Of a stretch of DNA of 64,000 nucleotides, positions 17,706 through 27,900 are shown in pieces; positions within the stretch are counted from its first letter, which is position 1; each line of letters begins with the position of its first letter. Location: the NCBI RefSeq assembly GCF_900070355.1, contig NZ_LN849456.1:2046001-2110000 (forward strand), in the 5' to 3' direction. A program made the position numbers and the translations under genes. This DNA is from Devriesea agamarum (lineage in GTDB: Bacteria > Actinomycetota > Actinomycetes > Actinomycetales > Dermabacteraceae). Under the pieces are notes generated by a model. That model was not told the DNA's origin and ran no database searches. It worked only from the letters and a program-made list of their open reading frames with translations.

Positions 17706-18725
17706 ATGATGAGAATGACCCGACGTCGAGTTGTCGCTGCCGCGGCAACTCTCGTGCTGAGCGCCGTCGGCCTCACGGCCTGCGGATCGAAGTCCGAGCC
17801 CACCCCGTCCGCTGCACCGTCCTCGGGCGCAGCCTCTGCCTACCCGATGACGCTAGAGAGCCCGTTTGGAAAAACGGAGCTGAAGGAAAAGCCCAAGCGG
17901 GTCGCCGTGGTGTCGGATATTGATCTCGACATTGCCCTAGCGCTGGGCATTAAACCGGTGATCAGCCCCCGATACGGGGATGCCAAGCTGGAACCGTGGG
18001 AAGCCCCCGTGGTCGAAAAGCTCGGCGGTGACCTCACCACCTACAACTCCACCGACGGTGTGGATTTTGAAGCTATCGCGGCTGCTAAGCCCGACGTCAT
18101 CCTCGCCACCAGCGGATGGTCCCTGGATAAGGACTACGCCCAACTGTCGAAGATCGCCCCGGTCGTTTCCTACCAGGGCAAAGACGGGCTGAGTGCGATG
18201 ACTTGGGATCAGCGAACCAAGGAAGCGGCCAAAGCCCTGGATGAGACGCCCAAAGCAGAGGCCGTGATCGCAGAGGTCACCAAGAAGTTTGACACCGCGA
18301 AAGCCGCGCACCCCGAGTTTGCGGGCAAGTCCTTCACCTACGCGGTGATCCATCCTCAGCAGATCACCTATGAGTCCTACAAGGGCGGCGACGTCAGTTT
18401 CTTCACCCGGCTCGGCTTCACCCAGCCGGAGATGGCCTCCAAGTTCGGGGCGAAGAACAACGGCGTCAGCCGGGAGAACCTGGACGTGCTTGATTCCGAC
18501 ATCCTGCTGATCGGCTACCCCTTCGGCGACGAGGGCCTGATGAGCCGCGAGAAGCTCGAAGCTGACCCCCTATTTAAGCAGCTCAAGGTGGTGTCTGGCG
18601 GTCACTACGCGGTGGTTCCCGACGAGATTGCCTCCCCATTGGCCTACCCGACCCCGCTCAGTGAGCCCTGGCTGGTGGACCAGTTGGTGCCGATTCTGTC
18701 CACCGCTGCCGCGGGAAAGAAGTGA
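17706..18725 (+). CDS. Ferric-siderophore-binding lipoprotein (FecB/FepB family)
   Basis: Extracytoplasmic receptor anchored to the membrane that delivers ferric siderophore to the FecCD permeases. A basic start (RRR), a hydrophobic helix and lipobox LTAC give lipidation at Cys26. The mature part has PKRVAVVSDIDLDIALALGIKPV and DFEAIAAAKPDVILATSG, typical of the periplasmic-binding family PF01497. AAGGAG ahead of the ATG sets the start. The 339-residue length is normal. It shares the operon with its transporter. Confidence 0.94.
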   Translation: MMRMTRRRVVAAAATLVLSAVGLTACGSKSEPTPSAAPSSGAASAYPMTLESPFGKTELKEKPKRVAVVSDIDLDIALALGIKPVISPRYGDAKLEPWEAPVVEKLGGDLTTYNSTDGVDFEAIAAAKPDVILATSGWSLDKDYAQLSKIAPVVSYQGKDGLSAMTWDQRTKEAAKALDETPKAEAVIAEVTKKFDTAKAAHPEFAGKSFTYAVIHPQQITYESYKGGDVSFFTRLGFTQPEMASKFGAKNNGVSRENLDVLDSDILLIGYPFGDEGLMSREKLEADPLFKQLKVVSGGHYAVVPDEIASPLAYPTPLSEPWLVDQLVPILSTAAAGKK

Positions 18726-18732
18726 TTACACG

Positions 18733-20502
18733 ATGACAGGTGGGTCCCTCGCGACGGTGGTGCCGCTGCCGATTGACGGTGTGGTGCCATACCCCGATGA
18801 GTACATCGAGCGCTACCGTGCCAACGGCCTGTGGATAGGCCAGACCCTGGATGCGTTCCTGCGCGAAGCAGTCGCGGGGGACCCACACCGTCTCGCCATT
18901 ATTGACGGCGAGCATCAGATCACCTACGGCGAGCTGGATCATCTGGTCGCCCGCGCCGCCACCCTGCTGCGAGGTCGTCTTCAGCTGAGTCGCGGAGACC
19001 GGGTAATCGTCCAACTGCCCAACATCTCCGAGTTTGTGATCATCACATTTGCCATGTTCCGGCTGGGCGTCATCCCCATCTTCGCGCTGCCCGCTCACCG
19101 CCGTACCGACCTGCTGCACTTCGCGCACACCGGCGATGCGGTGGGCATCGTGACCCGACGCCTGATCGCAGGATTCGACCATGCCCGCCTCGCCCGCGAG
19201 GTCATCGACATAGCCCCGACCATGCGCGATCTGGTTCTCGTCGATGACCTAAGAGAAGACCTACGGAACCTGCCCCCTGCCGGCACCGTGGCGGTCTCAC
19301 CCGCCGACGTGGCCTTCCTGCAACTTTCCGGGGGAACCACCGGAACCCCTAAACTCATTGCCCGCACCCACGACGACTACCTATTCTCCGTGCGGGAGAG
19401 CGCACGCATCTGCGAACTCGGGCCGGACAGCCGCATGCTGGTGGCCATCCCGATTTCCCACAACTTCACGATGTCCTCCCCCGGCATCCTGGGCATCATT
19501 CACGCCCGCGGCTGCATGGTGCTCACCGAGGACCCCAGCCCGGCCACCGCCCTGGAGCTGATCGCCCGCCACCGCGTCACCATCGTCCCGACCGTCCCGC
19601 CCCTAGCAATCGGCTGGATGAACTCGCCAGAGATTGAACACGCCGACCTGAGCAGTCTTCGAGTTCTCCAAGTTGGCGGAGCCAAGCTCAGCCGCAGCGT
19701 CGCCACCCGCATTGAGCCCACCTTCGGTTGCCGCCTCCAGCAGGTCTTCGGCATGGCGGAAGGCCTGGTCAACTACACCCGGATAGACGATGACCTCGAC
19801 ACCATCGTCTCCACCCAAGGTCTGCGGATCAGCCCCGCCGACGAAGTACGGGTCGTAGATGAGCGCGATCAGCCGGTTCCCCCGGGTACGCCGGGCGCGC
19901 TGCTGACCCGCGGGCCCTACACCATCCGCGGATACTTCCGGGCTCCCGAACACAATGCGCGCTCGTTCACCCCGGACGGGTTCTACCGCACCGGCGACCT
20001 GGTGATCGAACGCGAAGATGGGTACCTCACCGTCGTGGGCCGGGTTAAAGACCAGATCAACCGCGGTGGCGAAAAGATTGCCCCGGAAGAAGTAGAGAAC
20101 GCGCTGCTTGCCCACCCGGACATCCACGATGTCTCCGTCACCGGCATCCCCGACGAGGTTCTCGGTGAGCGCATTCACGCGCACATCGTGCTGCGTCGGA
20201 CGGGTCCCGGTCAGGGGCAGCAGAGCGGGCAGGGGGTAGACGATGGCGCCGATGGCGCGAGCGGGGGCTCGGCTGGCCCCGATGTGAAGGCTCGCAGCCT
20301 GCGGCCCGTGGATCTGCGGCGGTTCCTCGCCGCGCAGGGCCTAGCCACCTACAAAATCCCGGACGTATTTGCGCTGGTAGAAGCCCTGCCTGAAACCGGT
20401 GTCGGGAAAATCGACCGCCGTAGGCTCAGCCAGGCCCCAGGCGCACCGCCTCGTGACCTCGGCCAGATCAGCGCCGATGACATCAGACCCGACCAGGAGT
20501 GA
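18733..20502 (+). CDS. Aryl-AMP ligase (2,3-dihydroxybenzoate or salicylate; EntE/DhbE/MbtA family)
   Basis: Activates an aromatic acid as its adenylate and loads it onto an aryl carrier protein, supplying the starter cap of the siderophore. The nucleotide motif LSGGTTGTPK lies near residue 199, PISHNFTMSSPG near 242, VFGMAEGLVNYTR near 338, and the catalytic Lys in GVGKIDRR near 556. In DhbE the Ser of SSPG and the Val of GLVNYT favour 2,3-dihydroxybenzoate, while salicylate enzymes carry other residues there, so catechol is my first guess. I chose ATG 18733, seven bases after the lipoprotein stop; a longer in-frame start would overlap that gene. A Gly/Gln/Asp-rich insert sits at about 491-523. 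No genes making either acid are in the window. Confidence 0.9.
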   Translation: MTGGSLATVVPLPIDGVVPYPDEYIERYRANGLWIGQTLDAFLREAVAGDPHRLAIIDGEHQITYGELDHLVARAATLLRGRLQLSRGDRVIVQLPNISEFVIITFAMFRLGVIPIFALPAHRRTDLLHFAHTGDAVGIVTRRLIAGFDHARLAREVIDIAPTMRDLVLVDDLREDLRNLPPAGTVAVSPADVAFLQLSGGTTGTPKLIARTHDDYLFSVRESARICELGPDSRMLVAIPISHNFTMSSPGILGIIHARGCMVLTEDPSPATALELIARHRVTIVPTVPPLAIGWMNSPEIEHADLSSLRVLQVGGAKLSRSVATRIEPTFGCRLQQVFGMAEGLVNYTRIDDDLDTIVSTQGLRISPADEVRVVDERDQPVPPGTPGALLTRGPYTIRGYFRAPEHNARSFTPDGFYRTGDLVIEREDGYLTVVGRVKDQINRGGEKIAPEEVENALLAHPDIHDVSVTGIPDEVLGERIHAHIVLRRTGPGQGQQSGQGVDDGADGASGGSAGPDVKARSLRPVDLRRFLAAQGLATYKIPDVFALVEALPETGVGKIDRRRLSQAPGAPPRDLGQISADDIRPDQE

Positions 20503-20561
20503 TCGGTCTCGGCGCAACTAGCCCTCACCAGATCAGCCCCAACCCAACCAGAAAGGACCTC

Positions 20562-20813
20562 ATGCCGCCGTCTAACACCGCGCTCACCCGCGCCCGCGAC
20601 TTCGTAGCCCAGGTTGTTCCCGACGACATCTCCGAGGCAACCGCCGAGGAAGACCTGCGAGATTACGGCCTCGACTCGGTGCGCGCGATTGACCTGATCG
20701 CCCTCGTGAATGCCGCAGGAGGCGAGCTCGGATTCCCCGACCTCGCTGGCGGCCCGACCCTGACCATCATCGCCTCCGCCCTGGAGGCCTCCGATCCGGA
20801 AGGACCCCGATGA
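20562..20813 (+). CDS. Stand-alone aryl carrier protein
   Basis: Small acyl carrier protein of 83 residues that takes the aryl group from the AMP ligase and presents it to an [17 protein letters not shown] near residue 37 carries the phosphopantetheine Ser, and the preceding [12 protein letters not shown] resembles the ArCP end of EntB. There is no isochorismatase domain. I chose ATG 20562, with AAAGGA upstream, over an in-frame ATG at 20499. Its stop overlaps the MbtH-like start. Confidence 0.9.
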   Translation: MPPSNTALTRARDFVAQVVPDDISEATAEEDLRDYGLDSVRAIDLIALVNAAGGELGFPDLAGGPTLTIIASALEASDPEGPR

Positions 20814-21031
20814 CCACGAACCCCTTTGACGACGAGGACGGCGTCTTTCTCGTACTGATCAACGACGAAGAACAGTATTCACTGTGGCCCGCGTTCGCTG
20901 AGGTCCCCTCCGGCTGGAGTGTGGTGCTCGGCGAGTCATCACGCGCAGATGCCATCGCCTATGTCGAGGCGAACTGGACGGATCTGCGTCCACGTTCACT
21001 GCGTGAGGCACTGGCTGGGAGTACCTCATGA
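20810..21031 (+). CDS. MbtH-like NRPS chaperone
   Basis: Protein of 73 residues that binds and activates adenylation domains. The family pattern is clear: [33 protein letters not shown], then the Trp near the C terminus (ANWTDLRP). It overlaps both neighbours by four bases. The two plus-strand NRPSs are the likely partners, possibly the left ones too. Confidence 0.95.
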   Translation: MTTNPFDDEDGVFLVLINDEEQYSLWPAFAEVPSGWSVVLGESSRADAIAYVEANWTDLRPRSLREALAGSTS

Positions 21032-21831
21032 GCGCCGCACCGATCCAGTACGTCGACTATCCGGTGCGGATCCGTGACGTTGAGGTGGTGCGCACCACCG
21101 TGCTGTCGGACACCATGATTCGGCTGACCTTGGGCGGGCCGGGTGCCGACGGCTTTGAAAGCGCCATCTTTGATGAGCATGTCAAGCTCATTTTCCCCGA
21201 CCCTGACACTGGTGAACTGCGCCTTCCTACCCCGGATGGCGATGAACTGGATTGGCCCAGGCCGGTTCCGACGTCGCGGGAATACACGGTGCGGGCCTAC
21301 CGTCCTCAAAGCCGTGAAATCGATATTGATTTCGTTGTGCACGAGGTCGGTTTGGCCTCGGATTGGGCGCGTGCGGCGGTCCCGGGCGATCGCGTGCACG
21401 TGGCGGGTCCTCCGGGAGGTTACCGGATCAGCGACGACTACGACTTTTATGTGCTTGCCGCTGACGAAACGGCTCTTCCTGCGGTGGCCCGGTGGTTGGA
21501 GGAGAGTCCTCGTGACCGTCGGGGAGCTGTGGTGATTGAGGTGGCTGGGCCGGGCTCTAAGCAGCCGCTCGAGGCGCCGGAGGGTGTGAGCGTCACCTGG
21601 GTCTACGGCGGACATGTCGCCTCCACGGTGTTGGAAGATGCGACCCGCGCGGTGGAGATTCCTGAGGGTGCGGAGGTTTTTGTGTGGCTGGCCGGGGAAG
21701 CGGGTGCCATTAAGCCGCTTCGCCGCTGGGTGCGTCAGGAGCTGGGTCTGACCAAGGAACACTCCTCGATTACCGGCTATTGGAAACGCGGCAGCGCCGA
21801 CACCCACGAACATCTCGACGACGACGAGTAA
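21028..21831 (+). CDS. Siderophore-interacting protein, FAD-dependent ferric reductase (ViuB-like)
   Basis: Cytosolic flavoprotein expected to reduce imported ferric siderophore to release iron. It is 267 residues long. The FAD-binding motif [11 protein letters not shown] lies near residue 83, followed by the beta-barrel segment [14 protein letters not shown], and the C-terminal segment [20 protein letters not shown] is typical of the SIP family. Coupled to the MbtH-like gene by ATGA. A 93-bp gap follows before the first giant NRPS. Confidence 0.92.
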   Translation: MSAAPIQYVDYPVRIRDVEVVRTTVLSDTMIRLTLGGPGADGFESAIFDEHVKLIFPDPDTGELRLPTPDGDELDWPRPVPTSREYTVRAYRPQSREIDIDFVVHEVGLASDWARAAVPGDRVHVAGPPGGYRISDDYDFYVLAADETALPAVARWLEESPRDRRGAVVIEVAGPGSKQPLEAPEGVSVTWVYGGHVASTVLEDATRAVEIPEGAEVFVWLAGEAGAIKPLRRWVRQELGLTKEHSSITGYWKRGSADTHEHLDDDE

Positions 21832-21924
21832 GCGGTCGCGACGATTAATCCGAGCTGACTTTGCGTCCGCGTCTGTGACGAGACCACCTGTTCCTTCCCC
21901 CCTCACCACCAGGATGTTTTCTTC

Positions 21925-24900
21925 GTGACCAGTACTGTTCCTTCCCCATACGCCGATTCCCGTCCGAACCCGGACCGACGGCCAGAATCTGCCGTGCATT
22001 CATGTGATGCCGCGTTGGTCGGATCGGATGCAGTGTCGGAAGAGGTTTTGGCGTTGAGTCCGGCTCAGCGCAGCATCGTCGATGCCCAGCTGCTGGACCC
22101 GGATTCCGATGTGTTCGTGGTGGCTGACCGGATCGATATTCGTGGGACGGTCTCGACCACTCTGTTGGCACGGGCGATTGAACAGACGTCGGCGGGCACA
22201 GAAGCGTTCGGAACCCGTGTCCGGTGTGATGAGGTGACGGGTGAGCCGTTCCGTATGGCTGGGCCGGTGCAGGCGCGGGTGCGCATCTATGACGTGTCTG
22301 CGCAGGCTGATCCCCAGGCGGCTGCGCAGCAGTTGATTGAAGCGGAGCTTGCGCGGGGCGCGGGCGGTTTGTCGGCCCAGGAGCTGGTTGGGCACCTGGT
22401 GGTGCGGCTGAGTGCGGGGCACGTGGTGTGGTTGATGCGCTGCCACCATGTGATGGCCGATGGGTACGGGTTATCGCTAGTTGCCCAGAAAGTTGCCGAA
22501 CGTTACCGCGAATTGGCGGCGATGGACGCGGTGCAGGGCGCGGCAAGGTCCGTTCCGACCGGTGCAGAAACCGGATCGGCGCGCACTGTGGACGACGTAC
22601 CCATGGGCGACTGGCAGCCCGGATTCGGATCCCTTGAGACCTTAATCAACGCCGACATTGAGGCGGCCAGGACCGCCGACTCATCGGTCATCGAACCGGT
22701 GCTGGATCGGGCAGTGGCATCGCTTTGTGTCGACGGACAGGTGCCCACCGTCTCCGGCCGTAGCGTCCCGGCAGTGCGCCGTGCCATCGGAATCGATGTG
22801 GTGCTCGACCCCGACGCCACCAAAGCCATGACCCGGATTACTACACGCGAACGCAGCCTCACCTGGGCTGACATTCACACCGCGCTGTACGCTGCCTTCG
22901 CTGCCCGGGCCGCAGGAACCGACGCGGTGGTGCTCGGCATCCCCTTCAGCGCGCGTGGAACCCGGCTGGCGGCGCTTACCCCGTCGATGTCTGTGACGGT
23001 GCTGCCGCTCCCGGTGCGAATCGATCCGCAGCACACGATCAAAGAGCTCGCCCGAGATGTCGGCAAGGACCTATCGAGTCTGCGGCGCGTCCAGCATCTG
23101 CGCGGAGAACAACTCGCCGCCGACCTCAAAGTGCCCACTCTTCTGCGCGGACCGGGAGTAAACCTCAAGCCATACACCCCGACCTTGGACTTTGGCGTTG
23201 CCCAGGGGAGGATGCGCACCGAAACCGCAGGTCCGGTGGATGACCTGGATCTTTCCATTGCCGCTGGTCCGGACGGTCTGACTCTGCGCCTCGAGGCCAA
23301 TCCAGACGCCTACACCCACCATGAACTCACCGAAATTGCTGCACGTTACCGTGGATTTGTGCAGCAGGCGCTGGAACATCCTGATCTGCCGCTGGGACGA
23401 ATCCCGGCTCTGCCGGTGGGAGACACAGGCGCGGACGCCTCTGAGCCGCTGCCCGAGAGCGGTTTTGCGCTGGTCGATGTCTCTCATGCGCTCGCCGCCG
23501 CAGCCCGACGCTACCCCGATGACGTCGCCGTGCGCAGCGGACATGACAACCTGACCTTCGCCGACCTGCACGCCCGCGTGCGCCTCCTTGCGGAGCGTTT
23601 GGCACACGAAGGAGCGGGCCCGGAACGGGTGGTTGCAATTGCGCTACCCCGCGGCATCGACCTGGTGGTCGCCATCCTTGCGGTGCTGGAAACAGGCGCC
23701 GCATTGACCCCGGTGGACTTGGGATATCCGCCGGAACGGATCACCTACCTGCTGGATGATTGTGACCCGGTGCTGGTGCTAGCCAGCGGGGATACCTGGG
23801 TTGCGCAGCATCCACGGGCTTTTCTGATCGACGGTGAGCCTGGGCGGGGCGGACGTGACCTGGACGATGTGCACGGATCGGCTACCCGGTCTGAAGAGGC
23901 CGTCGGAGACCAGCACCAGCTGCCCGGCACCTACCACCCGGCCTCCCTCGCATACCTGATCTACACCTCCGGTTCCACGGGCGCCCCCAAGGGCGTGGGA
24001 GTCTCACGAGGATCCCTGGCCTTTTTCCTGGCCCACCATGCAGCCACCCTGTTCGGCCCGACAGCTGAGCGGGCCGGACGCAGGCTACGGGCAGCCCACA
24101 CCGCATCGTTCTCTTTCGACTCGTCGTGGGAACAGCTTTTATGGCTGCTGCTCGGGCATGAGCTGGTGATCTTTGACGAAGATGATCGGCGTGACGCCCG
24201 CGCCGTGGTCGAAGCCATCGACGAGCTGCGCCTCGACACCCTCGATGTGACCCCATCATTTGCCACCGGCCTAGTCGAAGCCGGCCTGTTAGAGACCGTT
24301 CACCGGCCAGAACTGTTCCTGATCGGCGGTGAAGCCGCTCCCGCAGATCTGTGGCAAAAACTTGCCAACTCGGATCTGCGCAGCCACAACTATTACGGCC
24401 CAACCGAAGCAACCGTCGATGCGCTGGAAGCCCCGGTGGCGGGGGAACGGCCCACGATTGGCCGGGCGCTCGCTGGCACCGATGCACTGGTGCTCGACCG
24501 GGCTCTGCACCCGGTCCCCGTCGGTGTAGCCGGAGAGCTATATCTGAGCGGCCCGCATCTAGCGCGCGGCTACCAGGGCCGACCTGACCTCACGGCCTCC
24601 CGGTTTATCGCCGACCCCCGCGGCGGTGGCGGGCGGCTCTACCGCACGGGTGACATTGTGCGGATTGAGGATGACGGGACGGTGTCCTACCTAGGTCGCA
24701 GCGATGACCAGGTGAAAATCCGCGGACATCGGGTTGAGCTAGGGGAGGTGCGCCAGGCCCTCATCTCACTCGACGGGGTGGCGCAGGCAGTAGCGGTGGT
24801 GCGCACCACCGGCGGCGCGACCCGGCTGCTCGGATTTGTAATCCCCGACGATGGGGCCCACCTGGATGCATCTGAGCTGCTGGATCGGGTACGCGGTACT

Positions 24901-27900
24901 GTGCCAGACCATCTGGTGCCTCATGCCCTGGGGATCCTCGATGAGTTTCCGCTGACCGCCCACGGGAAACTCGATACCGCTGCTCTTGCTGAGCCTGATC
25001 TGCCGATTGCTTCGGGCCAGGCTCCCCAGACCGACCGTGAACGAGCCGTGTGTGCGGCCATCGGGGACGTGTTGGGCAGCGAATTCGTGCCGGTTGATGT
25101 CGACATTGTGACGCTCGGTGCCGACAGCATTGCCGCGATTAGCATCGTCTCTGCTCTGCGCCGCAGAGGATGGGTCGCTCGTCCGCGGGATCTGTTTGCG
25201 GCCCGCACAGCCCGTGGTGTGGCGCAGCTGCTTCAGGAATTGAACGCCGCCTCACCGGCGTCCGATGGGCAATCCACCTCTAGGGTGTCGGCGACGGGGC
25301 CCGTTCCGGCTACTCCGGTGGTGCGAGAGCTCGAGAGATTATCCCCGAGCCTGAGTGCGGTGGCGGGCTACGCACACAGCGTGGTGCTCACCGTGTCTGA
25401 CCTCGACCAGGATCGGCTGCGCGAGGCTCTGTGTGAGCTCTCCCGACGGCACCCCATTTTGCAGATGACAGTGACCGAGGGGCCTGACGGGTGGGACCTC
25501 GTCATCCCAGAGGCGGCTGCCGGCGCGACCATTAAGCCGGTCCATGACGCCGTGATCGGCGAGTCGGCGGGCGGTACCGCCACTGCTGTGGCGGCGGGGG
25601 CTGCCGTGACAGCTGTGCCGGCGTGCCCGTTTACCGTCCGCACAGGGAATGACCTGGACATATTGCGGACCCAACTAGTGGAAGACCTCGATCCGGCCTC
25701 GGGCCAGATGCTCGCGGTGGGTCTGTGCCGGGACGATTCGGAGGGCACGCGCGGATGTGATCTGGGCGGCGTGCATCGGGGTGGTCCGAAGGGCGCTACT
25801 CAGGCGGGTGTCGATGCGCCCGGCTCGGGCCAGGCTGGTATGGATGGCGATGGCTGCCGGGTGGAGATCGTGCTGGTTGCGCACCACCTGGTGATTGATG
25901 GGGTGTCGTGGCGTCTTTTGATCCGTGAGCTTTCGGAGCTGGTGGACACGGGGCACAGGGGTGCCGCAGGGGGACATGAGTCCGTCGGAGCTGATCTCAA
26001 TCCGGTCGGATCCGACGTCAAATCTGCTGGATCGGATACCTCCTTCGCGGGAGTCGATGCCAATCTTGCCGGTCGTGCCGTGGATGCCGAGTGGCGTCGA
26101 CGAGCATTAGCGCTGGATATCCTCTCCCTGGAGCCGGACGAAGAACACCATTGGCGCCGCATAGCCCAGAGTCCCTGTGCACTGTTCCCGCAGCCACCTG
26201 CGGCCACGCCCTGTCATCGGGTGACGCGGATTGTGCACGGCGCGGACTCGAAGGTTGCCGAAGCAGTTCTGCGCACCCTCCCGGCCTATTTACACGCACG
26301 GCCAGATACCGTGCTGGCCGGTGCTTTAACCGCAACCTTGCGGGAATGGAGCGGCGTAACTAACGGTAACTTCCTGTTGGATTGGGAAACTCACGGTCGA
26401 GATCCTTTGGTGCCCGGTGACGAGATGGCACACGGCCTCGGGTGGTTCACGGCTGAGTTCCCGATCGCAATTGACCTCGGTCTGGGCGAAGAATCCTCTA
26501 ACGGCACCGCGACTGGCACACTCGCATCCGCCGACGCCACCAATCCACAGCAACTTGCCGAGGCTATCCGAGCTGCCCGCCACGCTCTGGCAAGTACCCC
26601 GCGCGATGGTCTGGGCGCTGACCGCGTTCGCGATGAGAGCGGAACCCCGATGCGAGCGCGCCCCAGTGTGCTGCTGAACTATCTAGGACGCTTTTCCGAA
26701 GAACCCCACGGAGACCACACGTCCGTGCGCCTAGCCGGTGAGCGCCCCTTTGAGGTGCATTTTCCCCCTGACCTTCAGATCGCCCATTCCCTGGAAGTGG
26801 CCGTGTTCGTGCGGCCGGAGGATGCCGGTCTGGACGTCGAATGGAGCTTTGCCCCGGAGCTCGCCGTCGAAGCGGACCGGATCATTGCCACCTGGGAACG
26901 GGCACTGAGTGCGCTCACCTCCCTCGCGGATCGCATCGCCGAAAACCCCGCGGGAACGCCACCCACCCTCATACCCGAGGAGGCAGCCGCAACGGGTCTC
27001 GACCTCACGACGGTGCGCCGCTGCGAACGCGAGTACGGTCCGCTCCTAGACATCGCGCCGCTTTCACCGATGCAAGAAGGTCTGCTCTTCCACGCGCTCA
27101 AAGACGGTGACCAGGACGTCTACCTCACGACCACCACCGTCCACCTGGAGATGGCCCCGGACCGTACGGGCCGTCGGGAACCGATTGACCCCGAGCTCAT
27201 CGCCCAAGCGGTCCGCGTCGCGGTCACGAACAATCCCCAGCTTGGCGCTGCATTTGTGGTCGGTGCAGCGGAGGGTCCCGTGCAGTTGATTCCCCGGGAC
27301 CCCACGGCGCAGGTGAGCGTGCACGGCCTCAACGCTGGCGCCGATATGGAGTGTGCCGATCAAAACACCGCGGATAGGCAGTGCAGCGATTCCGACATCG
27401 ACCGCCTCCCGGACACTGGCCGCGTCCCCGACCAGTTCATCGCGCAGCTAACCCAGTCGGAACTCGCTCGCCGGGTTGACGTGTCGAGGCCGCCGCTGCT
27501 GCGCGCACATATTGTGCGCACCGGCAGGCATACGGCAACCCTGGTGTTGGCCGCCCATCACCTGCTGATGGATGGGTGGTCCACGCCGCTGCTGATCGAC
27601 CAAATCCTCGCCGAAACCCGTACAGCGCCGGGGACGATGATCCGCACGGCCCCGGGTGCGAGTCAGGCGCTGGGTGTGAGTCAGGCGGCGGGTGCGAGTC
27701 ATGCGCCGGGCGGGAGCGAGGGATGGCTCTGCCTGCGGCGTGCACTCACGGCCCAGCAGCATCGCGATGACCAGGATGCTCGGCGTGTATGGGCCGAGTA
27801 TCTCGATGACGTGTCCGGTGGAACTGTGCTTGGCGGTGATCAGAACCCGAAGAACCATATGGCACCCGTCATCACCGAAACGATTGCTGTTCCGCTTGCC

